The notes beneath the pieces were generated by a model. The model was not told the DNA's origin. It worked only from the letters and a program-made list of their open reading frames with translations, and did not search any database. A stretch of DNA of 64,000 bases from positions 96,393,466-96,457,465 of the forward strand of contig CAKMRJ010005523.1 in assembly GCA_928212115.1 (NCBI GenBank), read 5' to 3'. Each line of letters starts with the position of its first letter. Within the stretch, counting starts at the first letter, position 1. A program made the translations under genes and the position numbers. The stretch comes from Lactuca virosa (Eukaryota; Streptophyta; Magnoliopsida; Asterales; Asteraceae). This document shows positions 35,777-45,064 of the stretch, piece after piece.

Positions 35777-36680
35777 TAATCAAGCCCTAGGAACCTAGAT
35801 CTACGTATGGAATGAGCTGGATCCAAGCAAGATCGAGTATATATTAGTGGCATGTGGCCGACTCGGCGAGTCGTTCATCGGACTCGGCGAGTCGAGTCGC
35901 GAGTCCTCGAGTTTTCCCCTTTTCGTGTTGCTGAGTGGAGTCGTGAGTCATGGGGGGGGGGTGACTCAGTGAGTCGGAAGCCAGACTCACTCATGGAGGA
36001 ACTCGGCGAGTCAATGCCCTGACTCGGCGAGCCTCAAGAACAGACTCGGCGAGTTGTTCATACAACTCGGCGAGTAGGATGAAGGACTAGTGGTCATCGG
36101 TTTAGAAGGGAACTCGTCGAGTCAATGCCTAACTCGACGAGTAGAGACGAGATTATGGTCAATCGAGTGGATAGGGACTCGGCGAGTTGGCAAGCCAACT
36201 CGGCGAGTCGGGTCAACTGGAAGTTGACTTTGATTTTGACTCTTGGTTTAGTTAGGGGTAAATGGTCATTTTACCCTGAGGGCGGTTAGCAGTATTTGAC
36301 TGAGTGTTTTTGTGGGAATTATAGCCGGAGGATTTCCGGAGCAGCAGCAGCAGAAGTCAGTCAGTTCCCACGCAGATTAGCAGCCACTTTGAGGTGAGTT
36401 ACCTTCCAGTAGTGGTGGGTCTACGGCCACAATGCCGGCCCACCAGTAGGAGTTGCATGATAGATGATTGTCTCTGTGATATTCATCTAGGGTTGTTACT
36501 ACCTGTGATATGTTTATGTGCTAAAATGACATGATGCTATGTACTAGTGACTGTAGGGGGAGATAGTCCCCAGATTACCGGCCAATAGGGTCGAAGGGGC
36601 GGTCGTGCCCAGCCATGCTAGATAGATTAAGTGATAAATGTGTTATGTGGTAGTAGTAAGGGGGTGAAATAGTCCCCAGT

Positions 36681-36940
36681 ACCCGGTCGAGAGGACCGAA
36701 GGGGAGACCAGCACCCAGATATGCTAGTCAGTACCCGGTCGAGAGGACCAAAGGGGAGGCCAGCTCCCAGATATATTAGACAGTACCCGGTCGAGAGGAC
36801 CGAAGGGGAGACCAGCACCTAGATATGCTAGTCAGAACCCGGTCGAGAGGACCGAAGGGGGGGCCAGCTCCCAGATATGCTAGACAGTATCCGGTCGGGA
36901 GGACCGAAGGGGTAGGTCGGGCACCCAGATATGCTGGACA
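36681..36940 (+). repeat. 52-bp tandem array in C LTR, five units
   Basis: Units start ACCCGGTCGAGAGGACCGAA at 36,681, 36,733, 36,784, 36,837 and, diverged, 36,889. Each unit has the short inverted repeat CGGTC-gagag-GACCG. The array recurs at about 44,418-44,680. Confidence 0.85.
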
Positions 36941-37274
36941 ATATATGTATGTTATGTAACTGTATGGTAGGTGGTATGATGGGGGAACTCACTAAGCTTT
37001 GTGCTTACAGTTTATAGTTTTGTTTTCAGGTACCTCTTCGTCGAAGGGGAAAGAGCTGGCGCGGTAGCGGCACATCATACACACACATTGATTTCCGCAT
37101 CATGAGTTATTCTGGGATTTGTACTCTGACATTATTATGTTTTTATAAAATGGTTTCCGGACACGCAACATTTTTATGAAATGATATGATCAGTGAATGT
37201 TTTATTTCTAATGTTTGCTAAGTATATGTTTCAAAAATGAAATTTTTTGGCTCGTATTTTGGGATGTTACAAGT

Positions 37275-37287
37275 TGGTATCAGAGCC
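37275..37287 (+). other. tRNA-iMet primer-binding site of C
   Basis: TGGTATCAGAGCC lies three bases after the LTR end. Confidence 0.95.
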
Positions 37288-38106
37288 CTGGTTTGAGGGA
37301 TTCGGACACACCTTCGGGGGATGTCTGGACTCAAATCGAGGGATTAAAAGATTTTTATAAAGAAACGATTTTCTAAAGACTGGGTAAAAGAGTTTCGAGA
37401 AAGAACGAGGTGTGTGATGTGCGCGACCGGCCGAGCTCAAGTAAGTTTTCCCCAAAGTACCCATACAAGTTTATGTTATGATTATCAGTTTCAGTTTCAG
37501 TAGAACAGCATGCTAGAATAGGACTAAGGATCTAGGAATGATGCCTTATGTGCCTGCTTTATGTGTTCCAGCTTTATGAGAATTGCATGCTAGTACCGAG
37601 TAGACAGTAGTAGGATAGCCTGTTTAGGTTATGCCTGATAGTATGAGCTTAGCAGTGTATGCTAGTACAGATCAGTCGATATGATAGCCAGAGTAGTACA
37701 TACTTGATTATGTGTACTCAATGTCCGAATGTTGCTTGCTATGTGCTTTTAGGAGTTCTAGTTGTCTTTCACTAACTAGTAAACGAATATGTTAATATAC
37801 ATATTGCAAGGACTAAATAATTTCAGAGGGTTGGGTCTAGCCCTATTTCGCAGCTCTTGTTTGAGTCCAACCGTTGTAGGGTAGGATCCCTCATTCGAAG
37901 AATTATCTAGTCTGAGTAATATGTAATAGTATTCGCAAGCTAGTTAAGGGAAGAAAGCAGGGACTTCTTATGCAGCTGAGGGCGGAGAGTGGGTTGGCGA
38001 CTTCCTAGGGCGAGCCTAGGATGAGATTAGCATGAGATCAACAGTAGTAGTAGGGACTTGGTGGAGTCGAGGCAGTTCTTGAGGAAAGTACGGATAGATG
38101 TGGAAG

Positions 38107-38126
38107 GTAGTATGGGCCCGTACTAC
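38107..38126 (+). other. Leader hairpin of C with GGGCCC loop
   Basis: GTAGTA-TGGGCCCG-TACTAC is a 6-bp perfect stem with an 8-nt loop holding a self-complementary hexamer, about 840 bp after the primer site and 120 bp before gag. It is conserved in both D copies and, weaker, in B. Confidence 0.7.
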
Positions 38127-38226
38127 TGAAAGCAGAGGATCCGTACTTGAATTAAGGGAGGCTGAGGCGAGACCAGGAACCTTGCAGTAGACGTGATCCC
38201 TTTAGATGTATCAGTACCACTGACAG

Positions 38227-39430
38227 TTGTCGTTATGTATTGCAGAATGGTGGTACTACGCTCGAGGCCAGCAGTTGGGTTCGGGATCAGGTTCCGAGCC
38301 AATAGACGAGAGGCTACGCGAGTTCATCGCGTCAGAGATCACCAGAGGCATCCTTGATTCGACTCCCATTATCTTCGGGTCGATCAAGGAAGGGATAGTG
38401 GAGTTGATGGAGGATCGCCTCAGGGCATTCAGGAGCGACATGGCATCTGGCCAGTCAGGATCTCGCACACTGTCCTTCAAGGACTTCCGGGGCAGTGGTG
38501 CACCGGATTTTCACGGGGCGAAGGACCCCATAGCTGCCAGGCGATGGATTGCAGACATTGAGTCTGCACAGTTGACTAGCTTCTGCCCCGAGGGGTCGAA
38601 GGTGAGATTTGCAGCAGGGTGTTTGAGAGATCGAGCTAGGGATTGGTGGGAATCCGTTGGTGACTCGTTGGGAGCCTCGGCTGTCGAGGCTATGACCTGG
38701 TCGGACTTCGTGACCAGGTTCAGGGCAGAGTTAGCGCCGGCTGTCGAGCTTCAGCAGCTGGCCAGGGAGTTCCTAGATATGAGACAGACGACGGAGACTG
38801 TGGCGGAGATCACCGCCAAGTTTCGGGAGAGAGCGTTACTGGTGCCCCAGTACGCGGGTGATGAGGATATGAGGAGGACCCGCTATCATGACATGCTACG
38901 AGCTGACATTCGGGAGCATGTCAGTTTTTCAGCTTGCCCTACCCTGGACTCTATGGTTGCTAGGGCAAGGGAGAGGGAGATAGACCTGGAGCACATTCGG
39001 AAGAGAAAGGCGGAAGAGGGGCATGTTATGGGGGCTTCGGGGAAGAAGCCCAAGGGACCAGATGCGGGGCCGAAAGGCCAACAGGGACGGGGCCGTTGCA
39101 GGAAATGCGGCAAGACGCACGAGGGAGCGTGCAAGTTGGGATCGTCAGGCTGCTACAAGTGCGGCAAGTTAGGGCACTTCAGCAGGGATTGTACCGCCCC
39201 TGCACCTGTGTTACAGACGTCAGAGTTGCTGTGTTTCCACTGCAACCAGAGGGGCCACAAGAAGGCCAATTGCCCCCAGTTGACAGCAGCAGCGCCAGTA
39301 AAGGCGCCAGCTCCAGCGACCCTGCGGATTACCGATGGCCGGCAGGGCAAGGCAGAGGCTCCAGTGGTGAGGAGTCGGGCATTTCAGCTGACTACCGAGG
39401 AGGCACGCGTTGCACCCGATGTAGTGACAG
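38227..39430 (+). CDS. gag of element C (capsid, nucleocapsid)
   Basis: The frame is open from 38,227 (a TTG codon) through the intron donor at 39,430. The expected ATG at 38,247 (ATGGTGGTAC, matching D's start) is one frame off, so a single-base indel lies near 38,270. The Gly/Ser run, EPIDERLREFIASEITRGIL, the capsid with FHGAKDPIAARRWI and WWESVG, and YRD-like RERALLVPQYAG follow. Three zinc-knuckle-like units lie at 39,096-39,270: CRKCGKTHEGAC, CYKCGKLGHFSRDC and CFHCNQRGHKKANC. Gag forms the particle and packages RNA. If the intron is not removed, translation runs on to a stop at 39,535-39,537. Confidence 0.9.
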
Positions 39431-39494
39431 GTATGATTCTTTCCCTCTGGTTTATTTTTATGACGTTTATGTTATTGATATGTGCTCTGTTTAG
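39431..39494 (+). other. Candidate 64-nt intron at the gag-protease junction of C
   Basis: The donor is ACAG|GTATGATTC, the acceptor CTCTGTTTAG|GATCG, and the interior is T-rich with TTATTGATA and TTTATG stretches. Removal joins gag to protease in phase 1 (VVT-G-SF) and brings LFDSGATRSF into frame. It aligns with the 67-nt intron of D. Confidence 0.8.
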
Positions 39495-42400
39495 GATCGT
39501 TCCATGTGAACGGTATCCCAGTACAGGTACTGTTTGATTCGGGCGCTACCCGATCATTCGTTTCTCTTGCGCTTAGCAAGAAGTTTTTCTGAGTCTTCGG
39601 GTATGTTGGATTGCCCTCTAGAGGTCGAGATTGCGGACGACCGATCAGTGCGAGCATCTGAGGTCTTCCGAGATTGTGTGCTGAGGTTATTTGAGGAGCG
39701 CTACTTGGTAGACTTGGTTCCCATTCCATTGCGTGGGAACAAGGTGATTATAGGCATGGATTGGCTCAGCCCTAATGGGGCAGTGATCGACTGCGCGCAG
39801 CAGTTGGTGCGGATCAGGACCCCAAGTGGGGGAGAGCTGGTGATTCAGGGCGAGAGGCCACAGCAAGGACCGGCCTTATGTTCAGCAGCGAGAGCTAGGC
39901 GTTACCTTCAGCAGGGTTACGCAGGTTATGTCGCGTATGTTATGGATACCCGGGAGACGGGTAGGGCGACGGTGGGCGAGGTGCCCGTAGTACGAGAATT
40001 CGCGGATGTATTCCCCGAGGAGTTGCCAGGGATACCTCCGGAGCGACAGGTGGAGTTCAGGATCGACCTAGTCCCTGGTGCGGCTCCGATAGCCAAGGCA
40101 CCGTATCGGTTGGCTCCTCCTGAGATGCAGGAGTTGTCTACACAGCTTCAGGAGTTGTTAGACAAGGGTTTCATTCGACCGAGCAGTTCACCCTGGGGAG
40201 CCCCGATTTTGTTTGTGAAGAAGAAGGATGGGTCGCATCGTATGTGTATAGACTATAGGGAGCTGAACAAGGTAACGGTGAAGAACCGTTACCCACTCCC
40301 GAGGATTGACGACCTCTTTGACCAGCTTCAGGGAGCATCTTGGTTCTCCAAGATAGATTTGCGTTCAGGGTATCATCAGATGAGGGTTAGGGAGGAGGAT
40401 GTGCAGAAGACGGCGTTTCGGACGCGTTATGGCCACTATGAGTTTGTGGTGATGCCTTTCGGGCTCACCAATGCTCCTGCCGCGTTCATGGACCTCATGA
40501 ACCGCGTGTGCAGATCGATGTTAGACCGGTCTGTGATAGTGTTTATTGATGATATCTTGGTTTACTCCAAGACGCAGGAGGAGCATGAGGAGCATCTGCG
40601 AGAGGTTCTAGAGACCTTGAGGAGGGAGAACTTGTACGCCAAGTTCTCCAAGTGTGATTTCTGGTTGCGCGAGGTGCAGTTTTTTGGGCACCTTGTCAAC
40701 CAGAACGGGATTTCGGTAGATCCGGCCAAGGTAGAGGCCGTGATGAGATGGGAGGTTCCGAAGTCTCCATCTGAGATTCGGAGTTTCCTGGGATTAGCTG
40801 GCTACTATCGGAGATTCATCCAGGATTTCTCCAAGATAGCATTACCCCTGACCAGGCTAACGAGGAAGGCTGTGGTCTTTCGTTGGGGGCCTGAGCAGCA
40901 GGCAGCGTTCGAGACACTGAGGCAGAGATTGTGCGAGGCGCCAATCTTAGCCCTGCCAGAGGGCATGGAGGATTTTGTTGTGTACTGCGATGCGTCCATC
41001 TCAGGTTTGGGCGCAGTATTGATGCAGAGAGGGCACGTCATCGCCTACGCGTCGAGGCAGCTGAAGCCTCACGAGGCGAACTACCCGACGCATGATTTGG
41101 AGTTGGGGGCTGTTGTGTTCGCCCTCAAGATATGGCGACATTACCTCTATGGGGTTCGATGTACGATTTACACGGACCACAAGAGCTTGAGGTACCTCAT
41201 GGATCAGCCGAATCTGAACATGAGGCAGCGTCGGTGGTTGGACGTGGTAAAGGATTACGACTGCGAGATCCTTTACCATCCGGGAAAGGCCAACGTGGTG
41301 GCCGATGCGCTTAGCCGCAAGGCGGCACCGATCAGGGATATCTGTCTGAGGATGACAGTGGTGACTCCGCTTTTGGAGCGGATCCGGGAGGCTCAGCAGG
41401 AGGCTATGAAGGAGGAACATCGGAAGAGCGAGCGGATTGTGGGACAGGTTTCCTCCTTCGACTATGATAGTCGAGGGTTATTGACACTACACCGTAGGGT
41501 GTGGGTACCGTATCACGGGGGTGTGCGTCAGGTTCTGATGGAGGAGGCGCACAAATCCCGATTCTCCATTCATCCCGGGGCAACGAAGATGTATAGAGAA
41601 CTTCGTCTAGACTATTGGTGGCCCTGCATGAAGCGGGATGTAGCATGGTATGTTGAGCGGTGCTTGACCTGCAGGAAGGTCAAGGCCGAGCACCAGAGGC
41701 CACACGGCAAGATGCAGCCGTTGGATATCCCGCTGTGGAAATGGGAAGACATCACGATGGATTTTATCACCAAGCTTCCCAGGACCGCACGGGGAGTGGA
41801 TTCTATATGGGTCATCGTGGATCGGTTGACCAAGAGCGCTCACTTCATACCGATCCAGGAGAGTATCTCGGCAGAGAAGTTGGCCAAAATCTACATCCGA
41901 GAGGTGGTGGCGCGGCACGGAGTGCCAGTCTCCGTGATTTCAGACAGAGATGTACGGTTTACTTCCAGGTTTTGGAAGAAGTTCCATGACGAGCTGGGTA
42001 CTCGTCTACATTTTAGCACCGCTTTTCACCCGCAGACCGATGGTCAGAGTGAGCGGACCATCCAGACTCTGGAGGATATGTTGCGGGCGTGCGTACTAGA
42101 CTTCGGTGGTAGCTGGGATACCTATCTTCCTCTAGCTGAGTTTTCGTACAACAACAGCTACCACGCGAGTATCGACCGACCTCCCTTCGAGATGTTGTAC
42201 GGGAGGAGGTGCAGGACCCCGATATGCTGGGGTGAGGTAGGCCAGAGGGTCATGGGGAGCACCGAAGTGGTGCTCAAGACGACCGAGAGGATCCAGCAGG
42301 TTCGGAGCAGGCTTCAGACTGCACAGAGTCGGCAGAAAAGTTATGCTGACAAGCGCCGATCAGACCTGGAGTTCCAGGTCGGGGATATGGTCCTCCTGAA

Positions 42401-42833
42401 GGTGTCACCATGGAAGGGTGTCATCCGATTCAGGAAACGGGGCAAATTGGGCCCCAGGTACATTGGACCCTTCAGGGTTCTGGCCCGGGTGGGCAAGGTG
42501 GCATATAGGCTGGATCTGCCAGCCGAGCTCAGTCAGATCCACAACACCTTCCATGTCTCCCAGCTGCGGAAGTGCCTAGTGGATGATTCAGCGGTGGTGC
42601 CGTTAGAGGATATCCAGGTTGACGACAGCCTGAATTACATTGAGCGCCCAGTCGCAATCCTCGACCGGAAGTCGAAGGATCTGAGGAACAAGAGGGTGGA
42701 ATTAGTGAAGGTGCAATGGCAGCACCGAAAGGGTTCAGAGTGGACTTGGGAGCCGGTGGAAGAAATGATGGAGCATTACCCCGAGCTGTTTCAGGACCGA
42801 GCAAGCAGACTTCGAGGACGAAGTCTAAAATAA
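39495..42833 (+). CDS. pol polyprotein of element C (PR-RT-RH-INT-chromodomain tail)
   Basis: Protease has LFDSGATRSF at 39,530-39,560. An extra T in the run at 39,584-39,588 then shifts the frame, and the long open frame (from 39,534) continues to TAA at 42,831-42,833. Counting from 39,534: IIGMDWL near residue 75; RT with YPLPRIDDLFDQL near 252 and catalytic FIDD near 336; RNase H with YCDAS near 480 and DALSR near 590; integrase with its HHCC zinc site at about 665-720, first Asp (MDFITKLP) near 741, second (SDRD) near 803 and Glu (QSERT) near 839. The tail SEWTWEPVEEMMEHYPELF near 1,065-1,085 looks like a divergent chromodomain. It would cut the polyprotein, copy RNA and integrate DNA. 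Confidence 0.95.
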
Positions 42834-42845
42834 GTGGGGGAGATT
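42807..42845 (+). other. Pre-PPT hairpin and polypurine tract of C
   Basis: AGACTTCG-AGGA-CGAAGTCT (42,807-42,826) is a perfect 8-bp stem in the final pol codons. AGTGGGGGAGATT (42,833-42,845) abuts the LTR. Confidence 0.85.
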
Positions 42846-45009
42846 TGTAGCACCTGGTTCCTGGTATGTAAATTTATCTAAGTATTTTGCATTTTTAGCC
42901 TTGGACTCGGCGAGTTGTAGGCCCGACTCGCCGAGTAGAGCCGGGACATGGAACACGTTTAAGTTGGCGACTCGGCGAGTCCATATTCTGGACTCGGCGA
43001 GTCCCCGCTGTCTGGTGAAACCCTAATTCCAAGGGTTTGCACCCTATTTAAACCAACCTTATGCGCCCCAAGCTCGCCCTCATTCACCCTCAGAGCCCCC
43101 TATATCGTTCTAACATCGTTCCTTGTGAAATTGAAGTGCTTGGTGTGATTTCTTGAAGACTTTGAGAGAGAAAGGAGAGTAGATCAAGAGGAGAGGAAGG
43201 AGGCCAGGCATCTTGGTGTTATTTCAGAGATTTCCTTGAGGTATAACTCAGTTTCCCTCTGTTCTCATGCTTATAGTCCCTTAGAGCTCCATTAAAGTCC
43301 TTCTTGAGCCATTTCCAAGCTTGGGTATGAACTAGGGTCTGTGATAAGCCGGTCAACCTTTAGATCTAGGCATGATTAAGCTCTAGGAGCTCGGATCCAC
43401 TGCCTTTATGAAGCCATATTGCATGAAAGCCCTAGATTTACTCTTTTAGTGCATTTTGAGCCCTAAAACCTTCATTGGTGTTTATTTACACGTAAAGTTG
43501 GAAACTTTACGTGTTAATCAAGCCCTAGGAACCTAGATCTACGTATGGAATGAGCTGGATCCAAGCAAAGATCGAGTATATATTAGTGGCATGTGGCCGA
43601 CTCGGCGAGTCGTTCATCGGACTCGGCGAGTCGAGTCGCGAGTCCTCGAGTTTTCCCCTTTTCGTGTTGCTGAGTGGAGTCGTGAGTCATGGGGGGGGGT
43701 GACTCAGTGAGTCGGAAGCCAGACTCACTCATGGAGGAACTCGGCAAGTCAATGCCCTGACTCGGCGAGCCTCAAGAACAGACTCGGCAAGTTGTTCATA
43801 CAACTCGGCGAGTAGGATGAAGGACTAGTGGTCATCGGTTTAGAAGGGAACTCGTCGAGTCAATGCCTAACTCGACGAGTAGAGACGAGATTATGGTTAA
43901 TCGAGTGGATAGGGACTCGGCGAGTTGGCAAGCCAACTCGGCGAGTCGGGTCAACTGGAAGTTGACTTTGATTTTGACTCTTGGTTTAGTTAGGGGTAAA
44001 TGGTCATTTTACCCTGAGGGCGGTTAGCAGTATTTGACTGAGTGTTTTTGTGGGAATTATAGCTGGAGGATTTCCGGAGCAGCAGCAGCAGAAGTCAGTC
44101 AGTTCCCACACAGATTAGCAGCCACTTTGAGGTGAGTTACCTTCCAGTAGCGGTGGGTCTACGGCCACAATGCCGGCCCACCAGTAGGAGTTGCATGATA
44201 GATGATTGTCTCTGTGATATTCATCTAGGGTTGTTACTACCTGTGATATGTTTATGTGCTAAAATGACATGATGCTATGTACTAGTGACTGTAGGGGGAG
44301 ATAGTCCCCAGATTACCGGCCAATAGGGTCGAAGGGGCGGTCGTGCCCAGCCATGCTAGATAGATTATGTGATAAATGTGTTATGTGGTAGTAGTAAGGG
44401 GGTGAAATAGTCCCCAGTACCCGGTCGAGAGGACCGAAGGGGAGACCAGCACCCATATATGCTAGTCAGTACCCGGTCGAGAGGACCGAAGGGGAGGCCA
44501 GCTCCCAGATATGTTAGACAGTACCTGGTCGAGAGGACCGAAGGGGAGACCAGCACCCAGATATGCTAGTCAGAACCCGGTCGAGAGGACCGAAGGGGGG
44601 GCCAGCTCCCAGATATGCTAGACAGTATCCGGTCGGGAGAACCGAAGGGGTAGGTCGGGCACCCAGATATGCCGGACAATATATGTATGTTATGTAACTG
44701 TATGGTAGGTGGTATGATGGGGGAACTCACTAAGCTTTGTGCTTACAGTTTATAGTTTTGTTTTCAGGTACCTCTTCGTCGAAGGGGAAAGAGCTGGCGC
44801 GGTAGCGGCACATCATACACACACATTGATTTCCGCATCATGAGTTATTCTGGGATTTGTACTCTAACATTATTATGTTTTTATAAAATGGTTTCCGGAC
44901 ACGCGACATTTTTATGAAATGATATGATCAGTGAATGTTTTATTTCTAATGTTTGCTAAGTATATGTTTCAAAAATGAAATTTTTTGGCTCGTATTTTGG
45001 GATGTTACA
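42846..45009 (+). repeat. Element C 3' LTR
   Basis: It has the same length and features as the 5' LTR. Differences are mostly transitions, several turning CGGCGAG into CGGCAAG (43,743 and 43,787), as expected from deamination of methylated CG sites. Confidence 0.95.
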
Positions 45010-45064
45010 ATATCCAATCCTATCCGTAGACTAGATCAAACATCCTCAGGCTAGATCAAACATG
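45010..45064 (-). other. Rearrangement junction between D leader and E integrase
   Basis: Bases 45,015-45,053 continue the D leader (same as 53,931-53,969). From 45,054 to 45,064 the sequence passes into E integrase, which is cut after the SYHTS motif. A 13-base direct repeat, CTAGATCAAACAT, stands at 45,031 and 45,051, so microhomology or a copied filler marks the join. Confidence 0.75.

Larger units (their letters stand above)
35108..37271 (+). repeat. Element C 5' LTR
   Basis: The order is two clusters of ACTCGGCGAGT palindromes (35,165-35,265, then 35,858-36,212, about 14 copies), with a TATA box (CTATTTAAAC, 35,306-35,315) and a strong hairpin (35,750-35,776) between them. A 52-bp tandem array (36,681-36,940) follows. 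It ends GGGATGTTACA at 37,271, next to the primer site. Confidence 0.95.
35108..45009 (+). mobile_element. Element C: young, nearly intact Ty3/gypsy retrotransposon (9.9 kb)
   Basis: Both LTRs are 2,164 bp, TGTAGCAYCTGG to GGGATGTTACA. They are flanked by a perfect ATATC duplication (35,103-35,107 and 45,010-45,014). The tRNA-Met primer site, leader, gag, gag-protease intron, pol and purine tract are all in place. I counted about two dozen differences between the LTRs (roughly 1%), so insertion was recent. Two one-base frameshifts, one near the gag start and one in protease, separate it from a fully open copy. It sits in a duplicated piece of the D leader, so it is the last insertion in this nest. 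Confidence 0.96.

Noticed and set aside
36681..36940. Regularly spaced repeats, considered as a CRISPR-like array
   Set aside because: Units are tandem with no unique spacers, lie inside an LTR and are duplicated in the other LTR. It is a minisatellite in plant DNA.
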